DNA of 64,000 bases, taken from positions 5,478 to 69,477 of the forward strand of contig UQHF01000021.1 of NCBI GenBank assembly GCA_900540785.1, in the 5' to 3' direction. The notes under the pieces are model-generated. The model saw only the letters and a list, made by a program, of their open reading frames with translations. It did no database searches and had not been told where the DNA came from. A program made the position numbers and the translations under genes. Of the stretch, positions 58,077-64,000 are shown piece by piece (position 1 is the stretch's first letter; every line of letters begins with the position of its first letter). Origin of the DNA: an uncultured Blautia sp. (GTDB lineage Bacteria; Bacillota; Clostridia; Lachnospirales; Lachnospiraceae).

Positions 58077-58547
58077 ATGAAACCCAAAACACGTATTGGA
58101 TATGAAATCCACACACTGGACCATACCATAGGTAAACTGATTTTTGCATTAAAGGCAAATCTGGGAAAAGATTCTGATCTCACCCAGATGCAGGGCTGGA
58201 TTATCGGCTATCTGTACGAACATTCAGGAGAAAATATTTTCCAGAAGGACATTGAATCCCATTTCTGTATCGCCCGTTCCACTGCTACCGGCATTTTAAA
58301 GCTTATGGAGAAAAAAGGATATTTGACACGGGAATCTTCCCCTGATGACAGACGTCTGAAACGTCTCATTCTTACAGAAAAAGCCGCTGCCCTTCAAAAA
58401 GCTACTATGGTCCATATCGGAGAAATGGAAAAAATGCTGATCGCCGGCATTTCTCCCGATGATTTAGAATGCTTCTGCCGTGTTCTCACACAAATACGGC
58501 ACAATGCAGAATCCGGCACAGCCGCTTTTGTAAAAAGCGAAACTTAA
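58077..58547 (+). CDS. MarR-family regulator of ABC exporter operon
   Basis: 156 residues. The winged helix shows DIESHFCIARSTATGILKLM near residue 62, then EKKGYLTRESSPDDRRLKRL with the D-x-R wing motif of MarR proteins. It precedes two ABC exporter genes on the same strand (29 bases to the first) and probably represses its own operon until a drug-like ligand binds. The likely operator is at 58038-58059. Confidence 0.93.
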   Translation: MKPKTRIGYEIHTLDHTIGKLIFALKANLGKDSDLTQMQGWIIGYLYEHSGENIFQKDIESHFCIARSTATGILKLMEKKGYLTRESSPDDRRLKRLILTEKAAALQKATMVHIGEMEKMLIAGISPDDLECFCRVLTQIRHNAESGTAAFVKSET

Positions 58548-58576
58548 CAGAAATCGAAAACAGAAAGGAGAATTTT

Positions 58577-60334
58577 ATGCTCAAAACACTTCTTGCCCAG
58601 GTCAGAGAATTTAAAAAAGCATCTTTCCTGACCCCTTTCTTTATGATTCTCGAAGTCCTTTTCGAGACACTCATTCCTCTTGTCATGGCTTCCATTATTG
58701 ACAAGGGCGTAGAAACAGGGGATATTGGGCACATTTACCGCATGGGAGCGCTCATGGGAGTACTTGCCCTGATGGGACTTTACACCGGAGTCATGGGCGG
58801 AAAATACGGTGCAAAAGCCTCCACCGGTTTTGCCCGAAATTTACGAAAAGCCATGTATACCAACATTCAGACCTATTCTTTTTCCAATATTGACAAGTAC
58901 AGCACTGCCGGTCTGATCACACGTCTCACAACAGACGTTACAAACCTTCAAAATGCCTACCAGATGATCCTTCGTATGTGCACCCGTGCTCCGGCAAGCC
59001 TTATCTGCGCTATGACTATGGCATTTTTGATCAACGCAAAGCTTGCCAGCATTTATCTGATTGCCGTTATTTTTCTCGGCTTTTTCCTTTTTATGATCCT
59101 TCGAAAAGCAAGCAAATGCTTCCAGGAAGTATTTCAGAAATATGACGACTTAAATGCCGGAATTCAGGAAAACATAAGCGCAGTCCGCGTAGTAAAAGCC
59201 TACGTAAGAGAGGAGTATGAAACCTCCAAATTCCAGAAAGCCTGTAACCGGGTTTACGAGCTTTTTGTAAAGGCAGAAAAACTCGTTGTCATGAATATGC
59301 CTCTTATGCAGTTCACTGTATATGCCTGTATTCTGGGAATCAGCTGGCTGGGCGCAAAAATGATCGTAGGCAGAAATCTTACCACAGGAGAGCTTATGAG
59401 TCTTCTTACATATTGTATGAATATTCTCATGAGTCTTATGATGCTGTCTATGGTTTTTGTTATGGTAACTATGAGTATTGCAAGTGCAAGGCGTGTGGCA
59501 GAAGTCATCAATGAAAAGCCGGACCTTGCTGATCCTGAAAATCCTGTTACGGAAGTTCCGGACGGAAGCATTGTCTTTGACCATGTAGATTTCAGCTACA
59601 AAAAAGACAGCGCTGAACCGGTATTAAAAGATATTAATCTTACAATTTCCTCCGGCGAAACAATCGGAATCATAGGCGGAACAGGAAGCGCAAAATCAAG
59701 TCTTGTCAATCTTATCAGCCGCCTTTACGACGTAACAGAAGGTTCTGTTAAAGTAGGCGGAATTGATGTGCGCGATTACCATATGGAATCCCTTCGAAAC
59801 CAGGTTGCCGTAGTTCTTCAGAAAAACGTACTTTTTTCCGGAACGATTCTTGAAAATCTCCGCTGGGGAAATAAAAACGCCACAGAAGAAGAATGCCGTC
59901 ATGCCTGCGAGCTTGCCTGTGCAGATGATTTTATCCAGCGCATGCCCCGTAAATATGAAACTTATATCGAGCAGGGCGGAACAAACGTATCCGGTGGGCA
60001 GAAGCAGCGTCTCTGTATCGCCCGCGCTCTTTTGAAAAAGCCGAAAATCCTCATTCTCGACGATTCCACAAGCGCAGTAGATACTGCCACAGACGGAAGG
60101 ATCCGCAGGGCATTTGCTGAGGAAATCCCAAATACAACAAAGCTTATTATCGCGCAGCGAATTTCCAGTATCCAGAATGCGGACCGCATTATTGTAATGG
60201 ATAACGGAAAAGTAAATGGCTTCGGCACACACGAAGAACTTCTCCGGACAAACGCCATTTATCAGGACGTTTACTATTCCCAGACAAAAGGCGGCGGAGA
60301 TTTTGATGAAAACAAAGGAGGTGCGGACGCATGA
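58577..60334 (+). CDS. ABC exporter half, degenerate nucleotide site
   Basis: About 585 residues, six membrane segments followed by an ATPase domain. Walker A reads IGGTGSAKSSLV near residue 367 (Ala replaces the third Gly), Walker B ILILDDSTSAVD carries Asp instead of the catalytic Glu, and the H-loop is IIAQRISS with Gln instead of His, while the signature VSGGQKQR is canonical. This is the degenerate half of a heterodimeric exporter such as BmrC/LmrC. AAAGGAG lies six bases before the ATG at 58577; the longer frame lies within the MarR gene. Confidence 0.93.
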   Translation: MLKTLLAQVREFKKASFLTPFFMILEVLFETLIPLVMASIIDKGVETGDIGHIYRMGALMGVLALMGLYTGVMGGKYGAKASTGFARNLRKAMYTNIQTYSFSNIDKYSTAGLITRLTTDVTNLQNAYQMILRMCTRAPASLICAMTMAFLINAKLASIYLIAVIFLGFFLFMILRKASKCFQEVFQKYDDLNAGIQENISAVRVVKAYVREEYETSKFQKACNRVYELFVKAEKLVVMNMPLMQFTVYACILGISWLGAKMIVGRNLTTGELMSLLTYCMNILMSLMMLSMVFVMVTMSIASARRVAEVINEKPDLADPENPVTEVPDGSIVFDHVDFSYKKDSAEPVLKDINLTISSGETIGIIGGTGSAKSSLVNLISRLYDVTEGSVKVGGIDVRDYHMESLRNQVAVVLQKNVLFSGTILENLRWGNKNATEEECRHACELACADDFIQRMPRKYETYIEQGGTNVSGGQKQRLCIARALLKKPKILILDDSTSAVDTATDGRIRRAFAEEIPNTTKLIIAQRISSIQNADRIIVMDNGKVNGFGTHEELLRTNAIYQDVYYSQTKGGGDFDENKGGADA

Positions 60335-62208
60335 GCAGAAAACAGCATACACATGGACCAAAAGTAGAAAATCCCGGCAAAATGCTTGGCCGCCTTCTTG
60401 GCTATATTATGAAAACATATAAGTTTCATATTGTAGCTGTTGTGATTTTCATTTTTGTGAGCGTTCTTGCCAATGTGCAGGGAACTATGTTTACAAAAAC
60501 GCTTATAGACCAGTATATCCTTCCGCTTTTACAGGCGGAAACACCGGATTTTACTCCTCTGGCACTTGCCATCGGAAAAGTTGCCTGCTTTTATGCCATC
60601 GGCGTAGGCTCCACTTATGCCTATAACCGCATTATGATTTATGTAAGCCAGGGAACTCTTCGAAATCTTCGAAACGATATGTTTGCCTGCATGGAAACTC
60701 TCCCTGTCAAATACTTTGACACACACCCTCACGGTGATATTATGTCCATCTACACAAATGACATTGATACGCTGCGCCAGATGATCAGTCAGAGTATGCC
60801 GCAGATGCTTTCCAGCGTCATTACTATTATAAGCGTCCTTATCAGCATGATCATTCTGAATATCCCTCTGACTGTTCTGACACTTGTAATGGTATTTGTC
60901 ATGCTTTCCGTAAGCCGCCGTCTTGCTGCACAGAGTGGAAAATACTTCCTGGAGCAGCAGCAGAATCTCGGAAAAGTCAACGGCTATATCGAAGAGATGA
61001 TGGAAGGGCAAAAGGTTGTAAAAGTATTCTGCCATGAGGAAGAAAGCCTGGAAAAATTCAACGAATTAAACGACGCTCTCTTTGAAAGTGCAGATAACGC
61101 CAATAAATTTGCAAACATTCTGATGCCAACCGTAGCCCAGCTGGGAAATGTAAGCTATGTATTATGTGCGATTTTCGGCGGCATTCTCGCCATCAACGGA
61201 TTCGGCGGATTTACCCTTGGCGGACTTGCAAGCTTCCTCACTTTCAATAAAAGCTTCAACATGCCGATCAACCAGGTAAGCCAGCAGTTTAACAGCATTG
61301 TCATGGCGCTTGCAGGAGCAAAACGAATCTTTGATCTTCTGGATGAAAAACCGGAAATGGACGAAGGCTACGTAACGCTTGTAAATGTAAAAGAAGAAAA
61401 CGGTACGCTCAAAGAGTCCGAAAAACGTACAGGACGCTGGGCATGGAAGCATTACCATAAGGCAGATAATACAACCGATTACATTGAATTAAAAGGCGAT
61501 ATGGTACTGGACGGCGTTGACTTCGGATACAATCCTGACAAAATCGTTCTCCATGACGTCAAAATGTACGCCACACCGGGGCAGAAAATTGCCTTCGTTG
61601 GCTCTACAGGCGCAGGAAAAACAACGATCACGAACCTTCTGAACCGTTTTTATGACATTCAGGACGGAAAAATCCGCTACGACGGCATCAATGTAAATAA
61701 AATTAAAAAAGCGGATCTGCGCCGCTCTATGGGAATCGTTCTTCAGGACACCAACCTTTTTACAGCTACGGTTATGGAAAATATCCGCTACGGAAAACTT
61801 GACGCAACGGATGAGGAAGTGATTGCAGCAGCAAAGCTTGCAAATGCAGATGGATTTATCCGCCGCCTTCCGGATGGCTACAACACCATGCTTCACGGAA
61901 ATGGTTCTAATTTAAGCCAGGGACAGCGCCAGCTCCTCTCCATTGCAAGAGCTGCTGTGGCAGACCCGCCTGTTCTCATTCTTGACGAAGCAACCAGCTC
62001 CATTGATACAAGAACAGAAAAACTGGTGCAGGACGGTATGGACAAACTGATGGAAGGAAGAACTACCTTTGTCATCGCTCACCGCCTCTCCACAGTAAGA
62101 AACAGCGACTGTATCATGGTTCTGGAGCAGGGTCGCATTATCGAGCGAGGTTCCCACGATGAACTCATTGCCCAGAAGGGTAAATATTATCAGCTTTATA
62201 ATGGATAA
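60331..62208 (+). CDS. ABC exporter half, canonical nucleotide site
   Basis: 625 residues. Six membrane segments, then Walker A FVGSTGAGKTTITNL near residue 430, signature LSQGQRQLLSIARAA, Walker B LILDEATSSID with the catalytic Glu, and H-loop VIAHRLST. With the degenerate half it would form a heterodimeric multidrug-type exporter. An insert of about 30 residues (KRTGRWAWKHYHKADNT) precedes the ATPase domain, as in BmrD-type subunits. It starts in an ATGA overlap with the first half. Confidence 0.94.
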   Translation: MSRKQHTHGPKVENPGKMLGRLLGYIMKTYKFHIVAVVIFIFVSVLANVQGTMFTKTLIDQYILPLLQAETPDFTPLALAIGKVACFYAIGVGSTYAYNRIMIYVSQGTLRNLRNDMFACMETLPVKYFDTHPHGDIMSIYTNDIDTLRQMISQSMPQMLSSVITIISVLISMIILNIPLTVLTLVMVFVMLSVSRRLAAQSGKYFLEQQQNLGKVNGYIEEMMEGQKVVKVFCHEEESLEKFNELNDALFESADNANKFANILMPTVAQLGNVSYVLCAIFGGILAINGFGGFTLGGLASFLTFNKSFNMPINQVSQQFNSIVMALAGAKRIFDLLDEKPEMDEGYVTLVNVKEENGTLKESEKRTGRWAWKHYHKADNTTDYIELKGDMVLDGVDFGYNPDKIVLHDVKMYATPGQKIAFVGSTGAGKTTITNLLNRFYDIQDGKIRYDGINVNKIKKADLRRSMGIVLQDTNLFTATVMENIRYGKLDATDEEVIAAAKLANADGFIRRLPDGYNTMLHGNGSNLSQGQRQLLSIARAAVADPPVLILDEATSSIDTRTEKLVQDGMDKLMEGRTTFVIAHRLSTVRNSDCIMVLEQGRIIERGSHDELIAQKGKYYQLYNG

Positions 62209-62224
62209 CCTTTCACTATTAAAA

Positions 62225-62256
62225 AATCAGGCAGATGCGGTTGCATCTGCCTGATT
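62225..62256. terminator. Terminator after ABC exporter operon
   Basis: AATCAGGCAGATGC (62225-62238) pairs perfectly with GCATCTGCCTGATT (62243-62256). An A-run precedes it, so it can also end leftward transcription from the acetyltransferase gene. Confidence 0.88.
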
Positions 62257-62279
62257 CCAATTTCAGATAAGACACCGCC

Positions 62280-62909
62280 TTACAAAGCGGTGTATTTCTC
62301 AATAGTTTCCCAGTCTATTTTTCTGTTTTTAAAATAATACTCCCTGTCTCTCTCCCCAATTTCACGAAGAACTTTACATGGATTTCCAACAGCAACTACA
62401 TTTGCCGGAATATCCTTTGTCACAATACTTCCAGCGCCTATTACTGTGTTATCTCCTATGGTAACTCCCGGAAGGATCACAGCGCCGGCTCCTATCCAGC
62501 AGTTTTTTCCAATGTGTACCGGCATGTTGTACTGGTATCCTTTTTCACGGAGCTCCGGTAAAATCGGATGTCCGGCGCTTGCAATCGTCACATTGGGCCC
62601 GATCATCGTATAATCTCCCACGTAAATATGGGTATCATCCACCATTGTAAGATTAAAATTGGCATATACATATTTTCCAAAGTGTACGTGTCCGCCGCCA
62701 AAATTGGAATGAAGCGGCGGTTCAATATAGCAGCCTTCTCCAATTTCTGCAAACATTTCTTTCAGCATGGTTTCTCTTTTATCCAGTTCTGTAGGACGGG
62801 TGGCATTAAAATCATAAAGCCGGTCAAGCTTTTTAAGCTGATCCTTCATAATGGACTCGTCCATTGGTGCATAAATTTCCCCTGTGTGGAGTTTTTCTCT
62901 CATATTCAT
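62280..62909 (-). CDS. Maltose/galactoside O-acetyltransferase (LbH family)
   Basis: 209 residues with an N-terminal helical Mac domain (REKLHTGEIYAPMDESIMKD) and a left-handed beta-helix of hexapeptide repeats (GPNVTIASAGHPILPELREK, NCWIGAGAVILPGVTIGDNT), including the active-site His of AGHP. It moves acetyl groups to sugars. GAGGAG lies eight bases before the ATG. It is a single gene whose role here is unknown; the family is often involved in sugar detoxification. Confidence 0.93.
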   Translation of the reverse strand: MNMREKLHTGEIYAPMDESIMKDQLKKLDRLYDFNATRPTELDKRETMLKEMFAEIGEGCYIEPPLHSNFGGGHVHFGKYVYANFNLTMVDDTHIYVGDYTMIGPNVTIASAGHPILPELREKGYQYNMPVHIGKNCWIGAGAVILPGVTIGDNTVIGAGSIVTKDIPANVVAVGNPCKVLREIGERDREYYFKNRKIDWETIEKYTAL

Positions 62910-62970
62910 TGTATTTTCTCCTCATAATTTAATTTATTTTATGAAACAAATTTTTAAAATTTATCTGTTC

Positions 62971-63726
62971 TCAGTCCTTGTCGTCCCCCGTAAGACGCAG
63001 CACATCCCTAATTTCTTCCACATCCATATCAAGGATTACTGCCAGTTCATCTATACTGAATTTGAGGCTTCCGTCTTCCTCGTCTTCTGTAAGCTCTTTC
63101 ACTGCTGATTCCAGTTTTTCTACCTTTGATACAAGATAATCGTCACGGAATTTCTGCTGTGTCTGCTCTTCTACTGCCTGGCGGATACTGAAACGGATTC
63201 TTCCAAGAAGCCATTTTTCGTCTTTATGTGCCGGCTTTTCTTCCTCCAGTGCTGTTAAAAGCCCCACATTTGCCTCCTGGATCAGATCTGCAAGAAAAAT
63301 ATCCCTGCTGTTCATTTTAGCCGCCATACGGGCTGCATGCGGAAGATAATACTGAGCAAGCTCCATCTGTGCCAACGCATCACCCGCCTCCAGTCTTTGA
63401 AACAATTCTGAAAGTTCCTCTTCCTTTGTCTCTGTCTGTGTCAGTCCTTCCAGATAATCTTTAAGATATTCCTCTTCCTCTTTTGTAAGAGGTTCATATG
63501 TTTCTTCCTCTTCTGCCTCAGGAACCGTATCTTCCGTTTTTTCAGAAAGTCCTTCTATGGAAATTCCCTTTACTTTTAAATACTGTAATATTTTAAGAAG
63601 CTGTTCCTTTTCCAGCTCAGAAGCTTCGAAATATTCTCTTACCTGTTCCACTGTAAGTTTTTTATTATTTCTCTCTGCAAGAGTGCAGATTTCTTCTAAT
63701 TTTTTTTGAAATTCTAATACGTCCAT
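62971..63726 (-). CDS. Sigma-70-like protein with region 1.1 and 2 but no region 4
   Basis: 251 residues. The N-terminus (LAERNNKKLTVEQVREYFEA) resembles sigma-70 region 1.1. A Glu-rich linker follows, then a region 2-like segment (DALAQMELAQYYLPHAARMA, DIFLADLIQEANVGLLTALE) and a short region 3-like helix ending in DELAVILDMDVEEIRDVLRL, which may be a reduced helix-turn-helix. There is no typical region 4 for -35 contact. It may bind core polymerase or DNA in a nonstandard way, or act as an anti-sigma-like factor. Confidence 0.75.
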   Translation of the reverse strand: MDVLEFQKKLEEICTLAERNNKKLTVEQVREYFEASELEKEQLLKILQYLKVKGISIEGLSEKTEDTVPEAEEEETYEPLTKEEEEYLKDYLEGLTQTETKEEELSELFQRLEAGDALAQMELAQYYLPHAARMAAKMNSRDIFLADLIQEANVGLLTALEEEKPAHKDEKWLLGRIRFSIRQAVEEQTQQKFRDDYLVSKVEKLESAVKELTEDEEDGSLKFSIDELAVILDMDVEEIRDVLRLTGDDKD

Positions 63727-63842
63727 TCAAAATTCTCCCTTTTTTTTACTGTCTGGTATGCCCGTATTATAGCATAAATACTGGGTTTTTCGCTACCTGA
63801 AAACCTTCGAAAAAATTTTTTTAAAAAAATTCAAAAAAAGTG

Positions 63843-63871
63843 TTGACATTTGTAGAACCCTATAATATAAT
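63843..63871 (+). promoter_or_regulatory. Promoter of tRNA-Pro
   Basis: TTGACA (63843-63848) and TATAAT (63866-63871), 17 bases apart, a consensus promoter. The leader to the tRNA can fold with GTCTTG and CAAGAC around 63876-63901. Confidence 0.88.
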
Positions 63872-63945
63872 ATGTCTTGCGTCAGGCGGGAAAGCCAAGA
63901 CGAAACAAAACAAACAACTTAATACATCACATCAAATGACTTCAG

Positions 63946-64000
63946 CGGGGTGTGGCTCAGCTTGGCTAGAGCGCCTGGTTTGGGACCAGGAGGCCGCAGG
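63946..64000 (+). tRNA. tRNA-Pro(TGG), 5' part
   Basis: CGGGGTG starts the acceptor stem, followed by the D-arm GGCTCAGCTTGGCTAGAGC. The anticodon stem CCTGG/CCAGG encloses TTTGGGA with anticodon TGG, so it reads CCA and other proline codons. The T-arm and 3' end are cut by the window edge. Confidence 0.95.

Noticed and set aside
59696..60361. 221-residue minus-strand frame opposite the ABC exporter
   Set aside because: Antisense shadow of the ATPase domain.
63946..64000. tRNA-Pro as prophage attachment site
   Set aside because: It is 38 kb from the prophage boundary, which lies in comEC, and is preceded by its own promoter and host genes.

Overview
The window looks like a low-to-moderate G+C, Gram-positive gut anaerobe of the Lachnospiraceae type. 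This is an inference from AGGAGG ribosome sites, TTGACA-N17-TATAAT promoters, a WalRK-like pair, GerMN and DtxR families, a FeoA/FeoB/Cys-rich protein set, and Firmicute-style lantibiotic transporters. The genus cannot be fixed from the sequence alone.

Left part (1 to about 25,888): the immunity and early-replication side of a prophage, nearly all on the minus strand. Reading right to left (the direction of most transcription) it holds a restriction-modification island (Vsr, an unassigned PD-(D/E)XK nuclease, a Bsp6I-like nuclease, a 5mC methyltransferase), a pair of convergent paralogous small genes with one under a LexA-box promoter, an ImmA/XRE module with a divergent promoter switch carrying three operator copies, and a replication module (DUF2815, DUF2800, family A DNA polymerase, VapE-type primase-helicase, VRR-NUC, SNF2 helicase, late sigma-like regulator). 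Beyond it lie a MazF-like toxin, cargo including a secreted nuclease lipoprotein, an HNH nuclease next to a possible cos site, two DNA methyltransferases, and an amidoligase group cut by the left edge. The amidoligase group is the most unusual content: an active-looking amidoligase, a second copy that has lost its catalytic motifs, and the start of a gamma-glutamylcyclotransferase-like gene. Integrase and structural genes must lie left of position 1.

Junction (about 25,888): the prophage interrupts comEC just after its conserved LAISG motif, leaving a 5' fragment translationally coupled to a host operon comEA - walR - walK - gerMN - comEC'.

Right part (26,500 to 64,000): host chromosome. In order: the competence/WalRK operon; a YdcZ-type transporter; dinD; a NatAB-type ABC operon headed by an XRE regulator whose ribosome site is an 11-G tract; a CprRK/CprABC-like two-component system and lantibiotic ABC transporter; the feo iron operon with two identical 14-bp palindromes; an AlbA_2/Schlafen-like gene behind an 11-bp periodic repeat array; argCJBD divergent from argG with ArgR-like boxes; an AI-2E family membrane protein; a purine module (NCS2 permease divergent from a purine riboswitch, guanine deaminase and AzgA permease); a DtxR/MntR regulator; a phospholipase D-type cardiolipin synthase; MarR with a heterodimeric ABC exporter; an acetyltransferase; a sigma-like protein lacking region 4; and the 5' part of a tRNA-Pro gene.
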